Below are positions 10,070 to 22,699 of a DNA stretch of 64,000 bases, one piece after another; position 1 is the first letter of the stretch; every line of letters starts with the position of its first letter. The translations under genes and the position numbers were made by a program. The DNA comes from Pisaster brevispinus (Eukaryota > Echinodermata > Asteroidea > Forcipulatida > Asteriidae). The notes beneath the pieces were generated by a model. It saw nothing but the letters and a program-made list of their open reading frames with translations, did no database searches and had not been told where the DNA came from. Location of the stretch: the NCBI GenBank assembly GCA_023634235.1, contig JAMKCF010000015.1, forward strand, positions 13,364,087 to 13,428,086. The letters run 5' to 3'.

Positions 10070-12860
10070 CATGCAAAAAAATCCCTCAAAATGAACTTGA
10101 CATGTTAAAACTTCGAACCAAGCGCATTAGCGGTAACACTGATCAGAACAAGTATTTGGTGATAAAATTGCTCGACGTCACACGTGACGTCAAATGTCCT
10201 CAATGTACGAGAACCAACCAGCTGATTTTGTAGGTGTGCTCGTTTAAAAAAAAAATGTGTCCTTTTGACCTGGCGTTTTGTCAGCGTGCTTCCCTGTAGT
10301 TTACTGGGTCAACCCGACCGGGGATGTGGGCCATTTTGACCGCCTTTTCTCCCGGCCCCCTCGGCCACCGTCTTTCACCACACGCACTACATCGGGAGTG
10401 ACCAGTACTTTAGTTTCGCGGGTACTTAATTAGCTAATAGAGTGCGGTGAAAGTTACCTGCAGGGGGAAAAAAAAGGGGGTTGTTATATTTTTAGTTGTG
10501 AAGGAGGAAGGGGGTGCCAAGTTGTAAGAATAAGAAGTCACTGTTGTTTTGATCGCAAGGATTAGGGTTGGAAATTGGAAAGTTAATTCGACCGAGATGC
10601 ATAAATTATATTTTGCGTTGGAGGAAGGCGACTCTATTTCCAGGAATTATGCGTCGGACATGCGCGGTGGTATGCTGTGCGCGACTTGTGCTAAGGCAAT
10701 GAAATGCGCATCGGAAGTAATTTGGAATTAATTCTGCATTTTGCGTTTATAATTCGTTGATACTTGATGACTTACGGAAGCTTAAATCAATTTGAGCAGA
10801 TTGCTCGCGATGACATACACAAAGCTTTGAAATATGTATTCAATTTGTAATAATTCTACTGTTTACGCTTTCACTCATAATATTTATTCCAAATAATATT
10901 ATTCAAAAATTACTAGTCACGTTTGCCGCCATTTGAAAAACCGGGGCCGTAAACTATTGATACTTTTGACCTTTTGTTTCCTTCTTCTTCTTTTTTTCTT
11001 GGACTCCTAAGCCTTGCAAACTTACTTATAGACACCAACAAAGAGACTTTAGATATGATACTTTACAATTTATGAGCAGCATTTTGCAAGATGGCGGCCT
11101 TTACAAAAATGGCCGTCAGGGATATTAGCCGATCAATAGTTGCGCTGTTTCTAATTCTTAATTTGCGATTCGTGTCTGCTTTTTTAGTCAGCTTCTTTCT
11201 TCTTCTTCTTTTTTTTTGGTTAAAATAAAACGTGTTCTTTTCCTAAGGACTGGGAAAATGTCAACGCCGTGGAATTTCAGTTTATGTTTATGCATCACCA
11301 CTAAAATCATACCTCTGCAATGTCACAGCCGCCAGGAGTATTGCCACTCTTTTTTGGCAAAGGTTCTGGTGGCATTTACTGCAAATAATAACAAATAACA
11401 TTAATGATAATAATATTAATAATAGTAATAGTTTATCATTTTCTACAAAATGCTATCAATTTACTCAAGTCACTGAAAAGAACTTTAAATGGAATGATGG
11501 TCAATAGTTCTAAAGTGTATTAAATCATATTTACATGTCACTTGAAATTGTTTAGCTTTCAACGTAAAAACAAACGTCTGTCATGGTGCCAGTAGATACC
11601 GTTCAACTTTGTTGCCCCCCCCCCACATACATGCTAATAGGGTTAGCAAAAAAAGAGACTGCCCATCCGTATACAAATGGTAGCTTAATGGGGTATATCT
11701 TTTCCCCTCCCAGCCTCGTTGTGGATATGAACATTTGAATTGAAGAAAACAAAACTAGTGATATTGATGATTTGTCATCCTTTGACGTATTTTATTTCCT
11801 TGGGTAAACATCAATAGCGCCACCAATGTTGACTTTGGAAGTTAAACATGAAGGTGCGTTATTGAGCAGAGTTCCACCTTGAGTGTACAGAGTTGATTTT
11901 ATCTTCTCTCTCTTTCTTTAACGTTTCTTGCAGAGTTTAATCCCTTACCTGCCTGCATCTCATCATGGCTAGTCTGTCCCCCGCCTCCTCCCCGCCCGGT
12001 GATGACGCGTTTTGTCAGACATAGCGCGTCTTACCTGGATTTCCTGCCGTCTAAAGTGCTGACAGGTCGGCGTACCTAGCCCGCTGAGAGAGCGAATGGC
12101 TTGACGCTCCTACGGCCCGGGACAGATTTCTTAAACAGAATACCAGCCGAAGAGTACACATTGAACAAATCAGGTATTTATGGAACAAAGATATTTGGCA
12201 GTGTTTGAACCCGTGCCCCCCTACTTATAGTTAGGAAACTGGGTCTTACCGGGACCGCTACATACACGTGGGTTTCAGTTTTGTTCTGCGTTTTGTGAGG
12301 GGCTTTTCCGGGTGAGGGACTGATGTTTATCAGAAAGTCTTTCATATTTCTTTGATTTACCTTCGCCACTGGATGCAACTGTACACCCTTTTGATGAAAC
12401 CAAGATTCAACGTGACTTAGAGAGATAAGTTTTTCCAAATTTGTTTCACGTCGGATGTAGATAACGTAAAAAATATATCATAGTAAAATGCTTGGATGGA
12501 AATATTATTGCCATCTTAGTTCGAACTCAAAACCTAGTCGTCGGTACGTACTCTGGGCCGGTATCGCTGAATTATACACGGGATAATAACGTTAAATATT
12601 TTAACAAAACCCCGATGGGCTACGTTTTCGAGACAATTTACGAGGCTCGTTTTCGGAATAAACTGTAGTGCACCCAGTTGAAATAAGAAATAATATAAAA
12701 ACCTAAATAAATAAAAACTGTATGAAATGTCGACAAAAGTCGTCCCTTGTTAATTCCAATACCAAAGCCTCATTTTTGTCCAAGAATATATTTTTTCTGG
12801 GTTGGGTCTCGACGTTTCGCGCACTGTCCTCTGTTGGTCTTCGACACCTAGTGCACTGTT
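10070..12860. other. Non-coding with scattered motifs
   Basis: No convincing gene. A CRE palindrome lies at 10185-10192. AAGATGGCGGC near 11089 resembles a YY1-type element, as found near many animal promoters, but no transcription unit is evident. Short poly-C and poly-T runs occur near 11000, 11210 and 11620. A short frame at 10549-10731 has ordinary composition but no recognisable domain. Confidence 0.35.
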
Positions 12861-13176
12861 CATAATTCAACTCAACTCTGGTCTGTTCTAGACAACTCAA
12901 CCCTGGTTCGTTCTAGACAACTCAACCCTGGTTCTTTCATAGACAACTCAACTCTGGATCGTTCTAGACAACACAACCCTGGTTCGTTCTAGACAACTCA
13001 ACCCTGGTTCACTCTAGACAACTCAACCCTGGTTCTTTCTAGACAACACAACTCTGGATCGTTCTAGACAACACATCCCTGGTTCGTTCTAGACAACTCA
13101 ACCCTGGTTCGTTCTAGATAACTCAACCCTGGTTCTTTCTAGACAACTCAATCCTGTTTCATTCTCAACACCTCAC
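12861..13176 (+). repeat. 25 bp minisatellite, about eleven copies
   Basis: The unit is 25 bases, with core GTTCTAGACAACTCAACCC followed by TGGTTC. TCTAGA-type cores recur near 12887, 12912, 12963, 12988, 13013, 13038, 13063, 13088 and 13138, with variants between (CATAGA, CTAGATA). Variant combinations such as ACACAACTCTGGATC recur in non-adjacent units, indicating multi-unit amplification. Each unit carries an XbaI-type TCTAGA palindrome. No coding function is apparent. Confidence 0.9.
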
Positions 13177-13179
13177 CTC

Positions 13180-14609
13180 TCACAGGTTCTTCATAGAGCC
13201 AGCTCTTCTTGCAAGAGTCAATTACACATTTTTGATCTTCATGGAAACTGAGTACAGTCTTCGAGAACCTAATTCGACCTGAATTTGTCTGTGAACCATG
13301 ACCTCTTTTAGGTAAATCTATAAATCCCTTTTCATTTTCTCTGAGTATTCTGGGCGGGCAATTCATATCATAACCTCAAGAGACAGCACACCCAGACGGC
13401 CACCTACCAGTACCACCCTCCTCTGTCACCAGAAATCAGTTGCTCTCTTTACCGCACGCAGCGCTCTCTTCAAATCGTACTTCACTCCACTTATATACTG
13501 ATGGGAAGGGCGGTAGGGTATCATACCCTCTTAAGAGTGATAACTCCAAAGTGGCCCACCCATTACCCCCTCCTCCTTCCTCTTTCGACAAAAGTTGTGA
13601 AATTGTTCTTCCGGACGCAGGGCTTGGTGGCATGACTCACCAAGGGTGACCAAGAAGGGGAGAGTACCGCGGTGGGAAATCCCCCGTCAGGTCCCCTTAG
13701 ACCGGGCCCCCATCACTGCCATGCTGGATGCCATCTTTAAACCTGACAACAATGCTTACATAATCCCCTTCAAGATCACATTGGTATTACCTTCTTTTAC
13801 CCCTGGCCACGCCAATAATAAAGACAGCCCCCCACTATGACCTCATTCGGAAAGTGATCCCCCTATTTATTGAAGACGCTGCGCTCTGCCCTTCGCGTGC
13901 GTAATTATGCCACCTGCACGTAGCCTTTGCTAATTGGGTTACGACAATTTGCTAATGAGCGGCATTGCTCATCCCTTTCGCAATTTACTGTGTCAATTGA
14001 TTGCACTTCTACCGGGAGCAGGCCTCCACCTGCGGAAGCTACAGATTTTTTTGGACAGCCAAAATTTTAGGCGCACTTTTGTTTTGTACAAGGCATTGTA
14101 TAAAAAACAGGTACATATTCGAATTTTTAGAATAGCTTTGTGCATTTATTGTTGTATTTGACAAATTTCAGTTCTTCGTGTTTTCAAATGGTTTTCATTC
14201 CAATTTTCTTAACGGGGAAAAATCAATCAAGCAAGCAAACAAATAAACAAACAACCCGACAAAGGTAAACCCAAGAACGTGACTTTGTATACTTCTGTGT
14301 GGACTTGCTAGATCCAGAAGCAGTCGAGAATACGCTCCAGTATGAAGCATACGTATACAAAATAGCAACAATAACAAAACAAATACATAAAAAAACAAAT
14401 TTAAAGAAACAAATTTAAAGAAAAGTGACATAGCCACTTTACCTACAATAAGTAGCACTTGGAACTTGGATGAATAAACTCCCCTTTAAATATTGTTGCC
14501 TAAATTGCTTCTTTCTTTTTTTTTGGTGGGGGGGTGAATAAATCAATTAGTTTGGATCTTGCGATTCCAGAATGCAATGTTCTTTAAACAGAGAAAATTG
14601 TATTATTCA
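13180..14609. other. Non-coding, mildly GC-rich patch at 13.4-13.9 kb
   Basis: The 13400-13860 interval is less AT-rich and its frames run slightly longer. One contains YTDGK, faintly reminiscent of the RNase H region of retroelements, but the rest of the domain is absent. I call no gene. The remainder is AT-rich, with a T run and G run near 14520. Confidence 0.35.
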
Positions 14610-14705
14610 ATTCTCCATTGATCGATTGAGCTTAAACTTTCACAGATTATTTCATGTATGTTGGGGTCACACAAAGTTCAGACACTGGTCTTCAACAATA
14701 ATCGA
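14610..14705 (+). mobile_element. Dispersed repeat family R1, partial copy
   Basis: It matches the 3' part of the family: GATCGATTGAGCTTAAACTTTCACAG, broken here for length as GATCGATTGAG and CTTAAACTTTCACAG, then CACTGGTCTTCAACAAT. The 5' blocks seen in the copies at 3577 and 38440 are not clear. An old truncated copy is the likely explanation. Confidence 0.6.
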
Positions 14706-14709
14706 TGCT

Positions 14710-16172
14710 TTACATGGGCTTAATTAGAATCGGAAACAGCTTACACGTTTATTGATCTAAACGGTTTCTTCTTGTTTGGTTTTTGTTCATGTTTTTTATT
14801 TTTTATTTTGGGGGATCTTTTCTTCTTCTGTTTCTTGTTCTCTAACTGTTTGGAGAGAAATTTACTTTAAGTGCGCAGTTTTAACCCCCACCAAGATTCA
14901 GTTCTAGCTCTTACGAAAGCCTACTAAAAATTAGCCCGTCTGTATTCAAGAAAAGTGCCGACAAATCACGAACTGTTATTCGCTGTGTTTTTGTCGATAA
15001 CGTGACTTTTTACATCGTTGACATTACGTGGTTCTGGTCATACGATATGTTTATTGAAAACTGTAGCATGGGAATGATTGTTCACGTTTTTAAAAAAAAC
15101 TATTGAAAACCTTTGAAAACCCATCTCCAAACAGAAACTCGAAGGTATGTTTTTCATTAATTGCAAACTTGATATAAAATCATGATGTCGTGTGGAGATG
15201 ACGAGGGCAATTGCATTTCCAATCTGTACCTGTTTCTGCGATCAAAAGCAGCAGTTCGGATAAATACACAAACCTACTTTGCCAAAATCAAATGTCACAC
15301 ACACACAAAGGGGGAGAGAAAATGGTGGTTAGTCCCACCGCGTATTGAAGCGGTGCGTGGACGGTATGTACTGCCGGAGGCCGGTGCTGGGCTGGGCTCG
15401 AGGGGGCACCCCGCGGTCGGCTAACGGGGGAGGGCACAGTTTGATCACGGTTAAACTATTCCGGCACGTCGATGGCGTTAAGTTGAACCGTATTTCCGTG
15501 ACTTGGGTTTAGATGAGTGAGTTGAGCGAGCATTTTTTTCTTCTTCTTTATGATTTTGTTTTCTTGATGAAATTAAGTTTAATCGCTGACAGGTTTCTCC
15601 GAATGAGTCTGAAATTTCATCTTTGAAATACCTATCCGTTGACACGATGGTCCAAACGGCGAGGGGTTAAACGGCACACGTAGACCCTTCTGGATCGCTT
15701 TCCGTTCGATGAGAAGGAACATAAATTATAAGAACATAATCCATCAGTTTGTGAACATTGTAAATGTGATGCTATTCTTGTAAAAGATTACAGTATTTAA
15801 AAATACATTGTATTCGTACAGTCATGTTTTATCCACTCTCGACCTCTGGCAGAAATTGTCATAGTGGCAATCAATTTGACAAAACTACTCCAGTATTGGC
15901 GATCTCTGGCACGTCAGCCAGCTCTGTGGGAACAGAGTCCGTTCCAGTCTCTTGAAAATTGTCTTCCCAGGTTGCTTTGAGTTGTCTACGCGACCATTTC
16001 CCGGCCGTTTAGATTGCTTATCTCCCCAGCACTTCCCCCAGCTGGCCACATGGCCCCAAAATGTTGAGCTTCCTCCAGCAGACAGAATGAGATGATTTGT
16101 GGGTAGAATCTCTCCTGACGTGGATTCCTTGGTTCATTCCGTCTGGCTGAAACTTTTGTTAAATACATTATA
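14710..16172. other. Non-coding, nothing firm seen
   Basis: A CpG-richer island sits at about 15320-15430. No coding-quality frame or tandem repeat stands out. The rest is AT-rich unique sequence. Confidence 0.35.
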
Positions 16173-16404
16173 CACTGCAAAAAAATGGGGTGTTAAAATT
16201 TACACCATGGATGTTGTAACGTTACAAATACCCGAGATTGAATCGAAATTAACATCAAATAGTGTTAAAATAACACCAATGTAATTGTGTTGGCAGAAAT
16301 AAGTGTTATTTTAACACCCTATGTTGTAAACATGATTCTTTTTTTTTCGCTATTTATATGTGAAACAACATGGTGTCAATTTTAACACCCCAGTTCTTGC
16401 AGTG
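16173..16404. mobile_element. MITE-like foldback element, family F1 copy 1
   Basis: The left end CACTGCAAAAAAATGGGGTG and the right end CCCAGTTCTTGCAGTG are inverted repeats. Both are followed inward by GTGTTAAAATT-type sequence and ACACCATG. A second internal pair (TAGTGTTAAAATAACACC and AAGTGTTATTTTAACACC) folds in the middle. Length is 232 bp with no coding capacity. A related element with the same termini and internal pairs lies at 34209-34437. This is a non-autonomous DNA transposon by structure. Flanking target duplications are not clear. Confidence 0.8.
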
Positions 16405-17638
16405 GTGTTCATGAGCATCGGAAATACTGCTCAACAGTAAACTCATTCAAAATTAATGCCCTCGAGACTCGTTTAATGTCAACAATTGCATTCTTGTATT
16501 TGTTTGGTTCATTAAAAAGTCGATTAATTAGTTTGTTCTGTTTCAGTCTGAAGTTTGTTTCTTTGTATTTACGCATTTGGGCCCCTCTTGGTGGAAATGT
16601 GCATTCCATAAATCAACGACACCATATCATTATTAATATGTTAATACATTTTTCATAAAAAGTTTAATGCGAAACAAAATGCGTTTAGTTTGCGTCTTTA
16701 CATATTCATTTTTAAGACTCTCATTGTCTATTATTAATAATATATGTTTTGTATTCGCAAGTTTTATTTCCATTCATTAGTCACATCCCATTGATATACA
16801 GTAAATCTGTCTTTGTATAAAAAAACAGCGGATTGTTTTGTGGGACTTTCTCAAAAGCCAATCGTGAATCAAGATTTTCTCTTTCCTGTCGATTGCTTAA
16901 AGAATCTGAATAATTGTATTCTTCCATAAACAAATTATGTACAACGTTTGTTTATTGTCTTCAGTTTGCGGCTTTTGAATGTTATCTCATGTTTGATAAA
17001 TCAATCTACGGAGTAGAATAGAAAGGCTCGTCTCGGATCCATCAAGCGGGGACTAGCGCCGTCTTTTCCCCCACGCAGTCCCGGCTAGATCTCCGCTCAT
17101 CGCATCCCCCTCGGTGCGTAGCCTCTCTCACGTATCATGTATTACACCCAACACTCGAACACAATCCATATTTTCGACAGCCCTAAAGAAGTTCAAGGTG
17201 AAAAGTCCGTGGTTCACACCGAGGCTGTCGTCACTTCAGCCCTACCGTGAAATCCGCGCAAAGGACCGGGCCGGCCTTTCCAAATCCCCCCACTGCGTGA
17301 TCGCAGCTCCGTGCGGCTTACCGGTAAAACTTCCAAGTGGGTAAACCGTCAATTTTCTCCTTACAAGCTCTCCATGGGGCCCCTGAAGGTGATTCGGAAT
17401 CTGGTGTCTCACAATAAAGTATCGCATGAGCTCAACCATGAAATCCCGCCGAAAGAAAGATTGTCTAGTTGGTATATATACCGCAGGTGGATTTGGTGAT
17501 TCGAAAGGTCAATTTCACGGGGCAGCGCTAAGCGATTTGCTTGCTATTAAATCAAAATCTTTGCGGGGAAAAGTCACATTCACTACAGTACATTAACTAC
17601 ACTCCTGATTTACAGAGCTAGTAAGCACACTTAATTAG
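16405..17638. other. AT-rich DNA followed by a GC-rich patch
   Basis: 16405-17020 is strongly AT-rich and featureless. 17030-17450 is GC-richer and CpG-containing, with CGGATCC, CCCGGC and CCGGCC. It could be a conserved or transcribed segment. I find no consistent coding frame or splice pair. Confidence 0.3.
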
Positions 17639-17678
17639 CTTAGCACATGGAAATCCTGCTTAGCACATGAAAATCCTG
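17639..17678 (+). repeat. 20 bp direct repeat, two copies
   Basis: CTTAGCACATGGAAATCCTG and CTTAGCACATGAAAATCCTG lie back to back, differing at one base. This is a small tandem duplication. Confidence 0.8.
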
Positions 17679-17699
17679 CCAATGCATTTTAATTGTGTG

Positions 17700-20600
17700 C
17701 TTGAGTTCGGTATTTTAGCTTACGTTGTCCGTCCTCTAAGCAGTTTATTCTATTTTACTTTATTTTTTTCCTGACAATAACAAATCTGGGTCCTTATTAG
17801 ATGGTTTTTGGTTTCTATACATGAAAGAGCCGTTGAGAAGACTTCCTTTGAAATGTGTATTTTTTTGTAAAAATAAAATGTTATAACTAACAACGGTAAA
17901 TAAAACTAATAAACTGAAACGGCTTCTGAGAACTGTGCATACAGGCAGTGGTCTGGTGCCTGATATGGACTATGATCACAAGTGTAATAATTTGCTACAG
18001 GCGATACAAGGAGTAAGACGAAAATATGGCATCTGATCGATGGTGATCTATTTTGCAGGTGGATGCGCAGTAAATTGTTGTTGCACTTTCTTGCATTTTG
18101 ACAGTTTCTCAGACGTCGGCAAGTCTCGTGACAAGACAACAAAAACTTTATTACACAAGGTTAAGCTGACTTAAACATTGTAAATATTTTTTATGTCAAA
18201 CCGATCATAAATACACATCTTTTATTTGAACTATTGTTGTTTTGTTTAAGAAATAATATCCTTTTCAAGCCCTCGGTAAAACCTCTGACAGCATGGGCGA
18301 GTGAAATTTGATTTTCTGTCAGTCTTTTAAAATGTTAGGTATGACAAAACACAGCAATTGTTTTATCAAAACAAATTCTGAAGCGAAATTTGAAGCTCTG
18401 CATTGTGTAGGAAATTATTAAGGTTCAGTCAGGTAGCAGTCATATTAGTTAACAATCTTTTGGGAAGAAGTGTTTAGAAGGGTATGTTTTACATAGAGAA
18501 ATTGTAATGATTGTGGATCATACCAGTTTTAGAAGACAAACTGGTGATAATTCCACACAGATTGTCTACCTCAAATCTGAATTCATTTTTCCTTATCTTA
18601 TAGCTGTGAGTTAACAGAACACACACAAAGCTGTTCAACGTGTTGTCCGGAAGTAATAGTTTTTTTTTCCTTCATCTTCTTCCTCTTCTTTTTAAAATTC
18701 CACCCCCAGGTTTAAGAAAAATACCCGTCTGCCAATTTCCTTTCACAGTCTTGTCGACCCCAGTCGTCGGTTGCCACACACCGCGTCGATGACACCGAGA
18801 AATAACCCCCGTTTCACCCGCAGTCTGCACTCGCCATTTACTTGTCCCCGGTATTTTCTAGCCCCCCTTCCACATTTCCGCGGTGTTGAAAAGCAGAGTG
18901 GAGCCGTAGAACAAACATGGATCTCTCCACCAACATTTAGACAAACCAGCCCCTTGTACTTTCCACCCTCGCCCTTTGACATTGTTTTCCTTCGACGGAG
19001 ATTTTTTTTCTTTCAGTCCCCTCTCTCTCTGAACGTGAGTAAAATAAACGAAAAAGGGGACCCTTTTTTTCTTTGCAGCATGGTTCTGCAATTGCTCGAA
19101 TACACAGCTGCTTCGAAAAATAGCAAACAGCCACAGCGGCGACCAACAGTTACAGAGGGGGAAAAAATAAGGGTAGATAGAAGAAACACAATACGCGAAA
19201 GTAAGACATTGGTTGGGCGAAGACTGAGGGGATTTTTCAGCAGCGAGCAGCTGGGTTTGCATCCCCCGGGCTAAATGCACCCAATCCCAGCCAAACACTA
19301 ATAACAGGTTTTCGCTTGAGTCTTCATCGAACGGTAGGCTACATTACATATTGGCAACGACTTCCCCGGCCGAGGGCGGTTAGAGTGAGCTGTACAGAGG
19401 CCGAGAAATGACAGTAAGACTTGCAAGTCTGTCTGCCATTTTTTTTTTACAATGTTCCTTAATAATAATTCTTTGAATAAATACCGGTACATTGGGTAAC
19501 TCACTAGATAGACTAGGGGTACTTTCTAGTCTGGTGTTAACGTACGGGTTACAAGGAAGGCTGATTGTCAGACTCAACAAGCCAGAGACTAGACTATAAT
19601 CTTTTCAAATCTCATTGTTTGTTATGGGTAGTAATTTATATGAGTGAAACGCAAGATAGTTACGCAACAATAACGGTCATTGAAAATATTTCTAAAACAG
19701 TTTTATATTTTCTAAAGGAAACCTTTTTGGGCAATCACACCATAAACTGTTTTGTTTTTAAGGACAATTCTGTTGGACTCTCCTTACAAGAATTGATGGT
19801 CTCAACTGAAACCAAAGTATCTTGTCGAGTCTGTTCTGAACCAAATTTTTGATAGCCACTTAATAAGCTTAGCTGGATTGTAGCTAGGTTTGTGTCAGTG
19901 TTGGATATCGACAGACTCGCGGCATGGAAAGACAAGCTTTCTTCTTGTTCAGGTTGCTGCTGTAGGACAACCCAATGTGCAGTCTAGTCTTGCACCCCTT
20001 TGCGCATACTAGTTTTTTTTGGGGGGGGGGACCGTAAGCTTCTAATTCCAAGTTCTTTCAACTTTCTCACTGTGCTGTGTCTGCCGTGCACGCCCTCTAT
20101 GTCAGCTGTGGCCATTGAGTATCAATATCATGTAACAATCCTGTACGGCAAAATTAACCATATGAACCAATGGGATGGCTGGAATTTGCCACACAGTTAA
20201 GATGGCAGCGCGCACAAATCGCCTCAAAGCAGATGCGCACAAACAACTACCCACGCATTATTCGAGTTCTGTTTCAATCTTTTGAACAAACATGGCCCTC
20301 TATCGCTGAAAATGCCACAGATATGTTTTTTGTAAAGTGCCCGATTTTTCAGTTGCCTTTAAACGTTTTGCACGTGTACAGCTCATGTTCGGCAGGAGCT
20401 AATTGTTACTTTATAAGGTATTTATTTAGCACAGAGAGCGCCCCATGGACCTGTGCTCCACCATATCAGTTCTGATAACAAAACAAACAAAACCTATAAA
20501 GCTATCCCCTTACATGAACCATTGTCTGTTTCTCTGTGTGAAGTTATGGGTATATCACTTTTATTTCTAAAGGAACCCGACTACTCGTTCCCCAGCCTCG

Positions 20601-20700
20601 TTATAGTTGCGTGTGTGCTCCTACGAATGAGTAACTCCAAGCCCGCAACTTATTGATGATTGACGTATTGAAATATTATCATCATGTCTTCTAAGATTGT
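17700..20700. other. Non-coding, no supported gene
   Basis: Frames of about 146-167 codons at 18771-19298 overlap on opposite strands and lack domains. They arise from a CpG-richer, stop-poor patch. 19782-19800 holds a 19-base string repeated exactly at 29813-29831. A G run sits near 20020. No RNA gene was recognised. Confidence 0.35.
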
Positions 20701-20776
20701 TGTTTATCTGCGGCTCATGGTCACTCGTCAGGGAGACCGTTATTTATCTGCGGATCATGGCCGCTCAGGGACACCG
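20701..20776 (+). repeat. 40 bp imperfect tandem duplication
   Basis: TTTATCTGCGG(C/A)TCATGG recurs 40 bases apart (20703 and 20743), followed in both copies by CACTCGTCAGGGAGACCGT or a slightly shortened GCTCAGGGACACCGT. Two copies only. The differences indicate moderate age. Confidence 0.7.
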
Positions 20777-20779
20777 TAG

Positions 20780-22415
20780 CACCGCCAGCCCGCTTTATTA
20801 CAATATATTCCTAAGTCCACAGTCAAAGCCAAACTCATCTGGTAATCTTCGCCGCCCGAGCAATACATCTGCCTCGGCTTCATCGCGATGAGCTCGAAGT
20901 AAATTAAGCAGAGCCGGGGATCAAAACAAAAACCCATCCAGGTCATTTTGGAATGAGTCGAGGAGGTTGGCAAATTGAGGAGTTGAATTTTAATGGAATT
21001 TAAGAGAGGGACTTTCCACTCGGCTACAGCAAGACAAGTCGTGAGCTTTTAGTTAAACCTGTGTTTTATTCCATGGGATAAACTTGTGAATGTTGAGACA
21101 ATTGTACACAGAGAGCAACGCTGCATTGACTAACACTACGTTTTCATTGCCTTTTGAAACTTTACATGTTCCTTATTTGTTTTGTCCCCAAAACATGCTT
21201 TATGTTACGAGCAGCTTGTAAACGTCACTGATGACGTCACTCTGAAGTGTAAACTATTTTCGTTAAAGGGGGGCAACGTTTCATAATGTTTTTTTTTTTT
21301 ACAAAATAACGAAGACTTGACTGTGTCCAATTTCCAGGCCCGACGTTTTAAACAAAACAAAACACCTGTCTCTAAGTGGTACGACCGAATGTAGAAGGAT
21401 GGGAAGGTTTGGGGTTGCTGGAGGAAGATGCGATTCATAAACAGAATCACAACAAGAAAAGAAAACAACAAAAACAGAAATAAGAGATAAACAACTAAAA
21501 TCGAAAACTCAATAAGACAGGTTTGAACTCCATTTCAGTTTATGAAATAACCCCATCCCCTAATAGTTGTATCTGCTAAGTATGTATTTACAGGGAACGA
21601 GAAACAGATACTGCACGATTCATGGTTAGCTGGTAACCTGTTTCTGCTAAGCAGGAGTGTTCCTATTTGCTGAGCAAAAATAACCCCGGTATACTTTCCC
21701 CCTTTTTGTAACACTTGATGTCATGCATCTCTTACCTTTAACTGCGAAGTGAAAAAAAAATGATCTCGCCCAATTTGTCATTCTGTTAATCGTTGGCTTG
21801 AAACAAATGTGAACAAATTCTTTTGACGATCAGCTTCTACTAGCTATTTTAGGCTCTGGGCGTTATTTTTTGTATCAAGGTTTACAAGAGTAAACTCATG
21901 TCTATGACTAAACCAATTTTTATAGAGACCATTCGTTGATCATCTTGGAATATATATTGAGTGCCGTCTTTTGTTTCTTTCCTCTTCCTTGTTTATACAT
22001 TTGATTTTGGGTGTGATTTAATAGCATTGCGTTGCGTCATAAATACGTAAACATTTGTTTGCGAGCTTTGGGTCATTTTTGAGATTTTGGTGACCAAATG
22101 TGCATAGTAGTTTTATGTTTGGGGGTGTTGGGGTGTTTGTTTGCTGCAATATGTTGCAACGGTCAAGACATTTATGATTTAGGATTAGTATGTTAATTTA
22201 TAACTTTGCTCATTATACTTGTTATTAAGAACTGTTATTGTACTGCAATCAATCTTAATCAGATTGAGGACAATTGGCTGGTCTCTTGTGTGAAATGCAG
22301 AACTGGTATTCTCTACTGCCTTTGAACACGTGGAACGCGACCAGGGTGATGGTGCAGATTAGCTCTATACAATCATTCTAAATCTTGGTGGTTTTTTTTT
22401 ACCAAACCTCAGTCT
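20780..22415. other. Non-coding, nothing specific seen
   Basis: AT-rich unique sequence. A CRE palindrome lies at 21232-21239. T- and A-runs generate short lysine or phenylalanine frames. No gene called. Confidence 0.35.
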
Positions 22416-22690
22416 CGGCTCCGGCTTCGGCTATGGCTCTGGCTACGTCTCTGGCTCTATCTCCGGAATCCACTTAATGCTGAAGTACCGGGTTGGACGT
22501 ACACAGCTCCTAAATTGATGACGGAGGACAAGCCGGAGCCCCTATACGGAGCCTTAGTCCACACGGCAAAAAGTAGGGTGTTAAATTGAAGATCTTGATA
22601 TCTATACCGACACGGTGTTAACTATCCCCATTACTATATCGTTGGTGAAATTAACATCGTGTCAGTGTTGTCACATAGATACCAGTGCAA
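22416..22690. mobile_element. Two adjacent degenerate foldback segments
   Basis: GGCTCCGGCTT near 22418 pairs with AAGCCGGAGCC near 22532. The intervening DNA is a decayed GGCT(C/A)NGG tract. Directly after it, CGACACGGTGTTAA (near 22607) pairs with TTAACATCGTGTC (near 22651), and the outer part GGCAAAAAGTAGGGTGTTAA resembles the termini of family F1. Both look like old foldback insertions. Boundaries are uncertain. Confidence 0.4.
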
Positions 22691-22699
22691 GTCTAGGTT

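Noticed and set aside
13440..13649. YTDGK motif resembling retroelement RNase H
   Set aside because: Only the short motif is present. No other RNase H residues or adjacent reverse transcriptase frames were found.
18771..19298. Overlapping frames of 146-167 codons on both strands
   Set aside because: They lie on opposite strands of the same DNA, lack domains, and reflect a stop-poor CpG-richer patch.
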